Part shown: positions 1-6,903 of the stretch, in pieces
Numbering within the stretch: position 1 is the first letter of the stretch
How the letters are laid out: each line of letters opens with the position of its first letter
Assembly: GCA_913030945.1 (NCBI GenBank)
Contig: CAJWEP010000007.1
Coordinates: 1 to 35,103, forward strand
Direction of reading: 5' to 3'
DNA from: an uncultured Verrucomicrobiota bacterium
Lineage (GTDB): Bacteria; Verrucomicrobiota; Verrucomicrobiia; Limisphaerales; UBA1096
Length of the DNA stretch: 35,103 nucleotides
Notes under the pieces: model-generated
The model's input: the letters and a program-made list of their open reading frames with translations, nothing else
What the model was told of the DNA's origin: nothing
Databases searched by the model: none
Position numbers and translations under genes: made by a program

Positions 1-96
1 GTCCCCACTGCCCTTGACGAGCGCATCCAGGTTTCGCTCAGCGAGACCGGCGGCGACGACTCGGTCACGCTGCGGGCCGCGAATCCCAACGAATGA
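1..96 (+). CDS. pyrR: PyrR bifunctional regulator/uracil phosphoribosyltransferase, C-terminal end only
   Basis: Frame 1 is open from the window edge to the TGA at 94-96 and gives about 31 residues beginning VPTALDERIQVSLSETGGDD. This matches the usual PyrR tail, in which a conserved PT(S/A) is followed by a charged strand and a G-x-D-x-V stretch. PyrR is the pyrimidine-responsive regulator that also carries uracil phosphoribosyltransferase activity. The stop codon overlaps the pyrB start as ATGA (93-96), the normal arrangement in pyr operons and a sign of translational coupling. The call rests on a short tail plus synteny; the catalytic PRPP-binding part lies outside the window. Confidence 0.75.
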   Translation, partial: VPTALDERIQVSLSETGGDDSVTLRAANPNE

Positions 97-1034
97 ACTG
101 GACCCGAAAACACCTGCTCGACATCGAGTCGCTGAGCGCCGCCGAGATCCGGATGATCCTTGACACATCGCGCGCCTTCAAGGCGGTCGGCGAGCGCACG
201 ATCAAGAAAGTGCCGGCCCTGCGCGGGCGCACGGTGATCAATCTTTTCGTCGAGCCGTCCACCCGCACGCGCATCAGCTTCGAGCTGGCCGCGATGCGGC
301 TCAACGCCGACGTCATCAACTTCACTGCCGAGGCGTCGTCGTTGAAAAAGGGCGAGACGCTCCGGGACACCGGCAAGACGCTGGAGGCGCTGAGCGCCGA
401 CATTATCGTGATCCGACACAGCGCGGAGGGGGCGCCACACCTGCTCTCGCGGGTGGTCGGTTGCAGCGTCGTCAACGCCGGCGACGGCGCGCACGAGCAC
501 CCCACGCAGGCGCTGCTCGACACCTTCACGATGTTCGAAAAAAAGGGTGATGTGAGCGGACTCAACGTCACCATCCTCGGCGATATCCTTTACAGCCGCG
601 TGGCCCGCTCGAACATCTGGGCGCTCACCAAGCTCGGCGCTAACGTCACGCTCTGCGGCCCGCCAACACTCGTCCCTCGCATCTTCGAAAAAATGGGATG
701 CCGCGTGACACACAACGTCGATGAGGCTCTTGCCGACGCCGACATCGTCAACCTGCTGCGCATCCAGCACGAGCGCCAGCGGCTCTCTGCCTTCCCGAGC
801 ATCGGCGAGTACCGGTCGCTCTTTGGCCTGACGAACGAGCGTTTCGCCCGGCTCAAGCCGGACGCCATCGTCATGCACCCCGGCCCGATCAATCGCGGCG
901 TCGAGATCGACAGCGAGATTGCCGACCACCCGCGTTCAACCATCCTCGATCAGGTGACCAACGGTCTCGCCGTGCGCATGGCGGTGATGTTTCTTGTAAG
1001 CGGCGGCAAGACGCTGCCCGAGCCGGGCGAATAG
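93..1034 (+). CDS. pyrB: Aspartate carbamoyltransferase catalytic subunit
   Basis: This enzyme joins carbamoyl phosphate and aspartate in the second step of UMP synthesis in the cytoplasm. The 313-residue length is normal for the catalytic chain. Visible motifs are the carbamoyl-phosphate loop STRTR at residues 56-60, HPTQ at 136-139 with LLD following, GDILYSRVARSN at about 163-174, and HPGP near 262-265 with NRG after it. These separate it from ornithine carbamoyltransferase, which has a different C-terminal aspartate/ornithine loop. The ATG overlaps the pyrR stop. No pyrI follows, and pyrC would be expected downstream in many operons but a lipid-kinase-like gene comes instead. A GCTTGGCCAAGC palindrome starts two bases after the stop codon. 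Confidence 0.96.
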   Translation: MNWTRKHLLDIESLSAAEIRMILDTSRAFKAVGERTIKKVPALRGRTVINLFVEPSTRTRISFELAAMRLNADVINFTAEASSLKKGETLRDTGKTLEALSADIIVIRHSAEGAPHLLSRVVGCSVVNAGDGAHEHPTQALLDTFTMFEKKGDVSGLNVTILGDILYSRVARSNIWALTKLGANVTLCGPPTLVPRIFEKMGCRVTHNVDEALADADIVNLLRIQHERQRLSAFPSIGEYRSLFGLTNERFARLKPDAIVMHPGPINRGVEIDSEIADHPRSTILDQVTNGLAVRMAVMFLVSGGKTLPEPGE

Positions 1035-1035
1035 C

Positions 1036-1047
1036 GCTTGGCCAAGC
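1036..1047. repeat. Iterated palindrome copy GCTTGGCCAAGC, intergenic
   Basis: A perfect 12-base palindrome starts two bases after the pyrB stop and ends nine bases before the likely ATG of the next gene. It fills most of the 21-base gap. A TTG inside it could be read as an upstream start for the kinase gene, but the ATG at 1056 fits the protein family better. Confidence 0.9.
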
Positions 1048-1055
1048 CGCCCGCC

Positions 1056-1964
1056 ATGAGCCAACCGTCCATCGCGCTGATCTTCAATCCCGCCGCCCGT
1101 GGCGACAAGGCGCGGCGCTTTCGCGAGTCGCTTGGCCAACTGCTAAACGAGTGCACGCTGCTCGAGACGAGTGGCCCCGGCAGCGCGACCAGCCTCGCCG
1201 CGCAGGCGATTCGCGACGGCTACAAAACGATCGTCGCCTCCGGCGGCGACGGCACGGTCAACGAGGTCGTCAACGGCCTGACCCAGGCGCGCGACGGCCT
1301 TGGCCAAGCGCAGCTCGGCATCCTGCCGCTGGGCACGATGAACGTGTTCGCCCGCGAACTAGGCATCCCGCTCACGGCCAGGCGGGCCTGGGAGACGATT
1401 CTGCTTGGCCAGGCGCGGGCTGTTGATCTGCCCCTGGCCAAGGTGCAAACGGATGCCGGCCCAGCGGAGCGCTGCTTCGTCCAGATGGCCGGCGCCGGGC
1501 TGGACGGCGACGCGGTCGGCGGCGTGAGCATTGCGTTGAAGAAAAAAATCGGGCCGCTGGCCTACCTGTTCTCCACCCTCGCAGCACTCAAGGCCAAGCC
1601 GCCGAGGTTGACCGCCACTTGGGACGGCGGCTCGGTGCGTGGCGAGTGGATGTGCGTCGGCAACGGCCGGTTTTTCGGCGGGCCCGTCGTGCTGTTCCCG
1701 GATGCCAGACTCAGCGACGGCCGGCTCGAACTGTGCGTGTTTCCGCGCATCAATCCCGGCTCGGTGGCGCGCGGTGTCGCGTCGATGGCTCTTGGCCAAA
1801 TCGGCGACTGGCCCGGCGCGGAGCATCATCGCGTGAGTGAACTCACCGTCACTGGCCCGGTCGGGACCCGTGTCCAGGCCGATGGCGAGTTTATCGGCAC
1901 GCTGCCACTGACGATCACGCTGCAGCCGCGCGCGTTGAAGGTGCTCGTGCCGCCCGGCAAATGA
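1056..1964 (+). CDS. Diacylglycerol/lipid kinase family protein (YegS/DgkB-like)
   Basis: The 302-residue protein has the DAGK catalytic fold: an N-terminal NPAARGDKA at about 11-19, the nucleotide-binding GGDGTVNEV at 63-71, and LPLGTMNVFARELGI at 90-104, the signature usually seen as PLGTxNxxA. The C-terminal half is the beta-sandwich typical of the family and ends with a QADGEFIG motif. The family phosphorylates lipids such as diacylglycerol or sphingoid bases at the membrane; the exact lipid cannot be told here. ATG 1056 was chosen because the protein then begins just before the first beta strand. It sits in the same direction as pyrB and cobA-hemD with short gaps. The coding region holds three perfect TTGGCCAA cores (1132, 1300, 1792), all read as Leu-Gly-Gln, plus the near-copy TTGGCCAG at 1405. 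Confidence 0.9.
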   Translation: MSQPSIALIFNPAARGDKARRFRESLGQLLNECTLLETSGPGSATSLAAQAIRDGYKTIVASGGDGTVNEVVNGLTQARDGLGQAQLGILPLGTMNVFARELGIPLTARRAWETILLGQARAVDLPLAKVQTDAGPAERCFVQMAGAGLDGDAVGGVSIALKKKIGPLAYLFSTLAALKAKPPRLTATWDGGSVRGEWMCVGNGRFFGGPVVLFPDARLSDGRLELCVFPRINPGSVARGVASMALGQIGDWPGAEHHRVSELTVTGPVGTRVQADGEFIGTLPLTITLQPRALKVLVPPGK

Positions 1965-1971
1965 TTTCTTG

Positions 1972-1987
1972 CCGCTTGGCCAAGCGG
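1972..1987. repeat. Iterated palindrome copy CCGCTTGGCCAAGCGG, intergenic; family entry
   Basis: This is the longest perfect palindrome of the family (16 bases). Its right arm runs into GGAGG (1986-1990), the best ribosome-binding candidate for cobA-hemD at 2006. As RNA it could form a six-base-pair stem with a GGCC loop. Family positions of the perfect TTGGCCAA core, by first base: 1038, 1132, 1300, 1792, 1976, 3371, 4918, 5950, 6527, 7762, 8088, 8560, 10003, 10963, 11494, 12476, 12582, 17733, 18195, 18300, 22405, 22426, 22499, 25030, 25717, 25949, 28269, 29309, 29552, 30872, 31183, 32441, 32694, 34008, 34712. These were read by eye, so one or two may be missed. Confidence 0.92.
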
Positions 1988-1990
1988 AGG
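1986..1990 (+). promoter_or_regulatory. Ribosome-binding site candidate for cobA-hemD, overlapping a palindrome arm
   Basis: GGAGG lies 15 bases before ATG 2006, farther than usual. Its first two bases belong to the right arm of the 16-base palindrome, so a hairpin could partly cover it. This is an inference from sequence only. Confidence 0.4.
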
Positions 1991-2005
1991 CAACGCTGAC
2001 GACGC

Positions 2006-3523
2006 ATGGGTTCGACGGGAAAAGTTTACCTCGTGGGCGCAGGGCCGGGAGATGCCGGGTTGCTCACGATGCGCGGTGCCGAGCTGCTGCGCCGGGCGGA
2101 CGTGGTGGTTTATGACGCGCTGGTCAATCGCGAGTTGCTGGCTCTCGCACCGGAGGCGGCCGAGGTCATCTTCGGCGGCAAACGCCCCCGCGACCGGGCC
2201 ATCCCCCAGGACGAGTTGAACCGGCTGCTCGCCGAGAAGTCTGGGGCTGGCAAAACGGTCGTGCGGCTCAAGGGCGGCGACCCGTACATTTTCGGCCGGG
2301 GCGGCGAGGAGGCGGCCGGGCTGCGCCGCGACGGCGTTCCGTTCGAGGTCGTGCCTGGCATCTCATCCATCATCGCCGCGCCGAGTTACGCCGGCATCCC
2401 GCTGACCCATCGGGAGCATTGCTCGAGCTTCACGGTCATCACCGGCCACGAAGATCCCGACAAGAAGGAGAGTGCGCTGGACTGGGAACGCATCGCCCGC
2501 GAGCCTGGCACAAAGGTTTTGCTGATGGGCGTCGAGCGCATTGGCAAAATCACTGCCGCTCTCGAGGCCAACGGCCTGCCCGCGGATACGCCGGCGGCCA
2601 TGATTCGCTGGGGCACGATGGGCCGGCAACAGACGATCACCGGTACGCTGGCCACCCTGGCCGACAAGGTGGCCAAGGCCGATTTCAAAGCGCCGGCGGT
2701 GACGGTCATTGGTGGCGTCTCAACGCTGCGGGACACGTTGAACTGGTTTGAGAACCGGCCGCTTTTTGGCCAGCGCGTGGTGGTCACCCGCACTCGCCGG
2801 GAGGCCGGCAAACTGTCAGGCCAGCTCAGGGATCTTGGCGCAGAGGTGCTCGAGATTCCCACCATCAGGATCGTGCCGCCAACCAGCAATGAGCCGATCA
2901 TCGAGGCCGTCACCGGCATAGGCAGCTATGACTGGATCATCTTCACCAGCGCCAACGGCGTGGAGCATTTCTTCGACTATTTTTTCAAGGCCTACCGCGA
3001 CGTGCGGGACCTCGGCAACATCCACTTTGCCGCTGTCGGGCCGGGCACCGCGAAAAAGCTTCGTGAGCTTCACCTCCACATCGACCTCATGCCGGAGGTG
3101 CACACCGCCGAGGCCACCGCCAAGGCGCTGCTTGACTATCAGAATGTCGAGAACACCTCGATGCTGCTCGCCCGCGCAGAGGAGGCGAACCCGGAACTGC
3201 CCCGGTTGCTGGAGGACAAGGGGGCGATCGTCGACGACATCGCGTTTTACAAGACCGTGCCCGAGACGGCGGATCGCAACGGCGCGGCGGAGGAATTTGA
3301 GGCGCACGGCGCGGACTGGATCACGTTCGCGAGCGGCTCGGCGGTGAGAAGCTTCGACGCGCGGTTCGGCTTGGCCAAGCGCTGCGAAGACCACCCAGGC
3401 CTCAAGCTCGCCTCGATCGGCCCCGAGACCACCAAGGCAATTAAGGCGCTTGGCCTTCAGCCCGCCGTCGAGGCCAAGGATCACACCATTGACGGTCTGG
3501 CCAACGCCCTGCTCAAACAGTGA
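2006..3523 (+). CDS. cobA-hemD: Uroporphyrinogen-III C-methyltransferase / uroporphyrinogen-III synthase fusion (CobA-HemD)
   Basis: The 505-residue protein carries two enzymes of tetrapyrrole synthesis. Residues 5-245 are a SAM-dependent uroporphyrinogen-III methyltransferase, with [18 protein letters not shown] at 7-24, [18 protein letters not shown] at 85-102, [22 protein letters not shown] at about 115-136 and [12 protein letters not shown] near 232-243; it makes precorrin-2 for siroheme or cobalamin. Residues 255-505 are a HemD-type synthase, beginning [14 protein letters not shown] and containing the [12 protein letters not shown] motif; it cyclises hydroxymethylbilane to uroporphyrinogen III. 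The fusion is known from several phyla, usually next to hemC, which is not visible here. One TTGGCCAA core (3371) is read as Leu-Ala-Lys. Confidence 0.95.
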   Translation: MGSTGKVYLVGAGPGDAGLLTMRGAELLRRADVVVYDALVNRELLALAPEAAEVIFGGKRPRDRAIPQDELNRLLAEKSGAGKTVVRLKGGDPYIFGRGGEEAAGLRRDGVPFEVVPGISSIIAAPSYAGIPLTHREHCSSFTVITGHEDPDKKESALDWERIAREPGTKVLLMGVERIGKITAALEANGLPADTPAAMIRWGTMGRQQTITGTLATLADKVAKADFKAPAVTVIGGVSTLRDTLNWFENRPLFGQRVVVTRTRREAGKLSGQLRDLGAEVLEIPTIRIVPPTSNEPIIEAVTGIGSYDWIIFTSANGVEHFFDYFFKAYRDVRDLGNIHFAAVGPGTAKKLRELHLHIDLMPEVHTAEATAKALLDYQNVENTSMLLARAEEANPELPRLLEDKGAIVDDIAFYKTVPETADRNGAAEEFEAHGADWITFASGSAVRSFDARFGLAKRCEDHPGLKLASIGPETTKAIKALGLQPAVEAKDHTIDGLANALLKQ

Positions 3524-3525
3524 GC

Positions 3526-3548
3526 GGTGACGTTGGCCTAGCGTCACC
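3526..3548. other. Inverted repeat across the convergent cobA-hemD / DciA gene ends
   Basis: Seven-base arms GGTGACG (3526-3532) and CGTCACC (3542-3548) enclose nine bases, TTGGCCTAG, a degraded form of the window-wide palindrome core. The repeat spans the gap between two convergent stop codons. A terminator role is possible, but no T-run follows directly on either strand; the T7 at 3564-3570 is 15 bases away and inside the DciA gene. Confidence 0.4.
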
Positions 3549-3957
3549 CGATTCTGTAGGAGATTTTTTTGATCATCTCGCGGCCCATGGCGTGCTGCAT
3601 GCGCTGCAGAATTTCGTGTCGCCGGTAACGGACGATCTCGTCCAGCCATACGCTCGAGTCCACCGAGACGAACAGCGTGCCGCGATGAAGGTTCACCGGC
3701 TGCGCGTGGGCGGTGATAGTCGGGTCGATGGTCTGGTTCCACGCTTTCACCACCTCCAATTCCGCGCGGCGGCGGTCGAGCTGGAGTGAGCCGAGGACGT
3801 TCTTCACCACGGCACCGGCACTGAGCGACTTGCTGCCATGGGTTTTTTCCAGCTTTCTCACGTCGATGCCGCGCCACTCGCGCAGGACCTGATCGCGCGG
3901 GCCCGTGCGGCGCGGCCGGCGGCGCTTGAATCGGCGTTGAAACGGGGAGAAAGACAT
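3544..3957 (-). CDS. DUF721 / DciA-like protein
   Basis: The 137-residue protein has a basic N-terminus (RRFKRRRPRRTGPR) and a C-terminal DUF721 domain from about residue 50, with the typical VVKAWNQTI segment and the block VDSSVWLDEIVRYRRHEIL followed by MGREMIKKISYRIG. DUF721 includes DciA, the ancestral loader of the DnaB replicative helicase in bacteria lacking DnaC or DnaI, so a DNA-replication role is likely but not proven. It is convergent with cobA-hemD and divergent from the DUF4399 gene, with 110 bases between the two starts. No strong ribosome-binding site is visible before the ATG. Confidence 0.8.
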   Translation of the reverse strand: MSFSPFQRRFKRRRPRRTGPRDQVLREWRGIDVRKLEKTHGSKSLSAGAVVKNVLGSLQLDRRRAELEVVKAWNQTIDPTITAHAQPVNLHRGTLFVSVDSSVWLDEIVRYRRHEILQRMQHAMGREMIKKISYRIG

Positions 3958-4067
3958 GCAGCGAAGCAGGGCCCATCAAACGGCTCGTTTTGGCCGGAGT
4001 CAATCCGGGAATTATTCAGGCGATTCCGCTTGCAAAAGAGGAAGGGCTTTCCGACGTTCTTTTGGTT

Positions 4068-4505
4068 ATGACGCCCCGGTTCATTCTGTCAGCAATGGTG
4101 CTCGGTGGCCTACTCACTTCCGCGGTGGCCGTCGACAAACTCGAGAAGCGCAAGTCGCCCAAGGGCGCCAAGGCGTACATCATTTCACCCAAGAATGGCA
4201 GGACTGTCGGGAAGAAATTCACCGTGCGGTTTGGCCTCAAGGGGATGGGCGTCGCTCCGGCCACCATCGACAAGGAAAACACCGGCCACCATCACCTATT
4301 GATCGACGTGGACAAGCTGCCCAACTTGAATCTGCCCTTGGCCGCCACGGACAACATCCGGCATTTCGGTGGTGGCCAGACCGAGGTGACACTGGAGCTG
4401 CCCCCCGGCAAGCACACGCTCCAGCTGGTGCTTGGCGACTGGATCCACCTGGCCCACGACCCCCCGGTGATCTCCAAGAAAATCACCGTCACAGTGAAGG
4501 AATAA
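4068..4505 (+). CDS. Exported DUF4399 domain protein
   Basis: From ATG 4068 the protein has 145 residues and a clear signal peptide (about 1-21, ending SAVA before VDK). An open frame continues upstream to 3990, but that would put 26 charged residues before the hydrophobic core. The mature part shows the DUF4399 pattern: SPKNGRTVGKKFTVRFGLKG, HHHLLIDVD, a NIRHFGGGQTEVTLELPPG block, HTLQLVLGDW and HDPPVISKKITVTV. The family is periplasmic or secreted and has no firm function. The histidine-rich strand suggests metal or ligand binding, but that is inference. Confidence 0.8.
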   Translation: MTPRFILSAMVLGGLLTSAVAVDKLEKRKSPKGAKAYIISPKNGRTVGKKFTVRFGLKGMGVAPATIDKENTGHHHLLIDVDKLPNLNLPLAATDNIRHFGGGQTEVTLELPPGKHTLQLVLGDWIHLAHDPPVISKKITVTVKE

Positions 4506-4529
4506 GCCATCGGACGGAAACGTTCACAA

Positions 4530-4557
4530 CGACCCGGCCAAGCGTCGGAGTTTTTTA
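4530..4557 (+). terminator. Possible weak terminator after the DUF4399 gene
   Basis: Arms CGAC and GTCG enclose CCGGCCAAGC and are followed within three bases by T6 (4552-4557). The four-base stem is short. The loop contains a half-copy of the window-wide palindrome. Confidence 0.3.
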
Positions 4558-4559
4558 TG

Positions 4560-4573
4560 CGCCTGGCCAGGCG
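4560..4573. repeat. Palindrome variant CGCCTGGCCAGGCG, intergenic
   Basis: A perfect 14-base palindrome keeps the TGGCCA centre of the common family but changes TTGGCCAA to CTGGCCAG symmetrically. It is followed at once by GCTTGGCTTG, half of a further copy. It lies between DUF4399 and DUF6807. Confidence 0.7.
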
Positions 4574-4596
4574 CTTGGCTTGACCCCGGCCTCTGG

Positions 4597-4614
4597 CCGC
4601 CGCACAAATGGCGG
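4597..4614 (+). promoter_or_regulatory. Small inverted repeat abutting the start codon of the DUF6807 gene
   Basis: CCGCC (4597-4601) and GGCGG (4610-4614) could pair across eight bases, and the second arm touches ATG 4615. No purine-rich ribosome-binding site is present, so the GGCGG may serve as a weak one and be hidden by the stem. Speculative. Confidence 0.25.
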
Positions 4615-5814
4615 ATGACCTTCCGTTTTATTTTGACGCTTGTACTCGGCTTGGGGCTTGGCCAGGCGACGGCAGGCAACCACTCGCTCCGGGTCGATGC
4701 CGGGCAGCATGATCGCAGCGATACGCCGGTCTCGTTTCAATTGCCCAAGTCCGGCCAAGCACAATGGCGGCTCACCGGCCCCGATGGCCAAGCGGTGGCC
4801 ATCCAGGCGGATGACCGCGGCTTGGCCACGTTCATCGTCGGCAAGCTCGCCGCCTTTAAGACGGCCGTTTACCGGCTCGCCCCCGCAGCCAAGCCGACCC
4901 ACGTCGACGCCGTCCACTTGGCCAAGCGGAATGGTCAACTGCATTTCTCGATCGGTGACAGGGCGGTGCTGCATTATCAGGCCGAGAAAAGCGAGTTGCC
5001 GCGTGACGATCTCGAGCCGATCTACCGCCGGGGCGGCTACATTCATCCAGTCGTGACGCCGGGCGGCACGGTCATCACCGACGACTACCCGCACAACCAC
5101 AAGCATCACCACGGCATTTGGTTCCCGTGGACGAACACAATATTCGAGGGCCGCAAGCCGGACTTTTGGAATATGGGCAAGGGCACCGGCACCGTGGAGT
5201 TCACCGGCCTGCACGGCCAATGGAGCGGCCCGGTGCACGCCGGATTCTCGAGCTCCCACCAGTTCGTCGACCTCATTGCGAAACCCAGAAAAATCGCCCT
5301 CACGGAGACGTGGCACGTGCAGGTGTACGCCACTGGGCAAGCGTATTACCTCTTTGAACTGGAGTCGGTGCAGCGTTGCGCTGGTGGGAGCAAGATCCGG
5401 TTTCCGCAATACCGCTACGGCGGCTTGGGCTTCCGTGGCCATGGCGATTGGGACGGCAAAGAGAACTGCTTTTACCTCACGGCCAACGGCGAGAGCGACC
5501 GCATCAAGGGCCACACCACCCGCGCCCGATGGTGCCATGTCGGGGGGCGAACCGGTGGCAAGTGGGGCGGCATCGGCGTGCTGTGCCACCCGGATAATTT
5601 CCGTTTCCCGCAGCCGATGCGGATCCACCCGAGCGAGCCGTTTTTCAACTTCGCCCCAGCCCAGGCCGGCCACTGGGAAATCAAGCCAGACGAGGATTAC
5701 GTGTCGCGCTACCGCTTCGTCGTGAGCGACGGCCGCGCAGACGCCGAACTACTCGAGCGCCTCTGGCGTGACTTCGCTTTCCCGCCGCGAGTGGAAATCT
5801 ACGCAGACGAGTAA
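4615..5814 (+). CDS. Exported DUF6807 (PmoA-like) protein
   Basis: The 399-residue protein starts with a signal peptide whose end reads LGLGLGQATAG (11-21). Its core matches the DUF6807 family, often labelled 'PmoA family' in databases without being a methane monooxygenase: YRRGGYIHPVVTPGG near 137-151, the histidine cluster HNHKHHHGIW at 160-169, and PDFWNMGKG near 182-190. The family is common in exported proteins of Planctomycetes and Verrucomicrobia, often near sugar-degradation genes; its reaction is not established. The signal peptide carries the near-copy TTGGCCAG (4658) and the mature part a perfect core at 4918 (Leu-Ala-Lys). It converges on the transferase gene with only five bases between stop codons. 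Confidence 0.82.
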   Translation: MTFRFILTLVLGLGLGQATAGNHSLRVDAGQHDRSDTPVSFQLPKSGQAQWRLTGPDGQAVAIQADDRGLATFIVGKLAAFKTAVYRLAPAAKPTHVDAVHLAKRNGQLHFSIGDRAVLHYQAEKSELPRDDLEPIYRRGGYIHPVVTPGGTVITDDYPHNHKHHHGIWFPWTNTIFEGRKPDFWNMGKGTGTVEFTGLHGQWSGPVHAGFSSSHQFVDLIAKPRKIALTETWHVQVYATGQAYYLFELESVQRCAGGSKIRFPQYRYGGLGFRGHGDWDGKENCFYLTANGESDRIKGHTTRARWCHVGGRTGGKWGGIGVLCHPDNFRFPQPMRIHPSEPFFNFAPAQAGHWEIKPDEDYVSRYRFVVSDGRADAELLERLWRDFAFPPRVEIYADE

Positions 5815-5820
5815 TACCGC

Positions 5821-6795
5821 TCACTTCAAAAATGTCACCGCTCCGATTGCGGCTGCGATGAGCAACAGAAGGAGAACCGCTGACGGCTTGGTCAAGCCGG
5901 TGCGGACGAGGTGGTGGGAGAAATGGTTGTTGTCGCCGACCCACACCGCTTGGCCAAGCCGGCAGCGGATGAGGATCACCGAGACCAGGTCGGCGAGCGG
6001 CACGGCGAGCACGAGCAGCGGCGCAATGACGAGCCACTTGTGAGGGCTGGCTGCGGAGTAAAAGTCGGGGAGGATCGCCAGCAGGGCGAGCAGGAAGCCG
6101 ACGACGTGGCTGCCGCCGTCGCCGAGGAATGCACCGCTGCGCGGGAAGTTGAACGGCAGGAAACCGGCCACCGCGCCGGTGAACAAAAACGCCAGCGAAG
6201 CGACGAGGTATTGCCCTTCCAGCCCGGCGTGCCACGCGAAAAACCAGCCGCCGATCAGCCCCAGCCCGGCGCACAGGCCGTTCATGTTGTCCTGAAAATT
6301 GACAGCGTTGGTGACGGTCAAAATCCACAGCACGGTGACAGCGTAACTGAAGGCCGGGCTCTCGACGAAGACCGTCACGCGGATGCCGCTGGTGGCGACG
6401 GCGAGCGCAATCAGCATCTGGCCGGTAAACTTCCACTTGGCCGACAGGTTGCGCTGGTCGTCGATGATGCCAAGTGCCAGCATGGCTAGCGCTCCGCCGA
6501 GGATGGCGGCGAGTTGCCATCCGCGCTTGGCCAAGCCGTGGGCGACAACGTGGGCGAACGATTCCGGCAAAGGGCCAAGCCAAGCCCACGCGGAGGCGGC
6601 CAGGATTGGCGCGGCCAGACCGGTGACCACGGCCAGGCCGCCCGCCAACGGCACCGGATGGTCGTGAATTTTCCGGTGGCCCGGCGCGTCCACCAGCCCG
6701 ACATGTTCGCACCAGCGTCTCCACAGCGGCAGCGAGGCAGCGGAAATCACCGCGCCCCCGACGAGCGCCAACAGGTAGAGTCCGACCGGAAACAT
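5821..6795 (-). CDS. Undecaprenyl-phosphate sugar-1-phosphate transferase, WecA/TagO/MraY family
   Basis: This is a multi-pass membrane enzyme of 324 residues with about ten hydrophobic segments. Family motifs are HRKIHDHPVPLAGG at 40-53, GIIDDQRNLSAKWK at 109-122 carrying the metal/catalytic DD, NAVNFQDNMNGLCAGLG at 163-179, GDGGSHVVGF at 225-234, and a C-terminal cytoplasmic loop ending NHFSHHLVRTGL at 290-301. It should load a sugar-1-phosphate from a UDP-sugar onto undecaprenyl phosphate to start a surface polymer. WecA/TagO is more likely than MraY because no murein genes flank it. The central motif has N-M-N-G where D-G is more usual in NLxDGxxG. Perfect palindrome cores at 5950 (Leu-Gly-Gln) and 6527 (Leu-Ala-Lys) fall in loops. 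Confidence 0.88.
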   Translation of the reverse strand: MFPVGLYLLALVGGAVISAASLPLWRRWCEHVGLVDAPGHRKIHDHPVPLAGGLAVVTGLAAPILAASAWAWLGPLPESFAHVVAHGLAKRGWQLAAILGGALAMLALGIIDDQRNLSAKWKFTGQMLIALAVATSGIRVTVFVESPAFSYAVTVLWILTVTNAVNFQDNMNGLCAGLGLIGGWFFAWHAGLEGQYLVASLAFLFTGAVAGFLPFNFPRSGAFLGDGGSHVVGFLLALLAILPDFYSAASPHKWLVIAPLLVLAVPLADLVSVILIRCRLGQAVWVGDNNHFSHHLVRTGLTKPSAVLLLLLIAAAIGAVTFLK

Positions 6796-6903
6796 GAACT
6801 GCCCGGTTGGTTACGGAAAAGCAGCTTGGCCGTCGAGTCTCGATGGGCTTTTTTGAGGATCTACTCGACAGCCAAGAGGGGATGTGCACCATCCGCGTCA
6901 CGC

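Noticed and set aside
1038-1055. Earlier TTG start for the lipid kinase gene inside the palindrome
   Set aside because: It adds six residues with no family support, and the TTG exists because of the repeat; ATG 1056 is a better start.
3564-3570. T7 run after the convergent inverted repeat
   Set aside because: It encodes Lys-Lys-Ile in the DciA gene and is 15 bases from the hairpin.
2816-4003. 395-residue open frame on the minus strand
   Set aside because: It is opposite cobA-hemD and out of frame with the DciA gene, with random Arg-rich composition.
5681-6901. 406-residue open frame on the minus strand
   Set aside because: It is an Arg/Pro-rich shadow of the transferase gene in another frame, a common effect in high-GC DNA.
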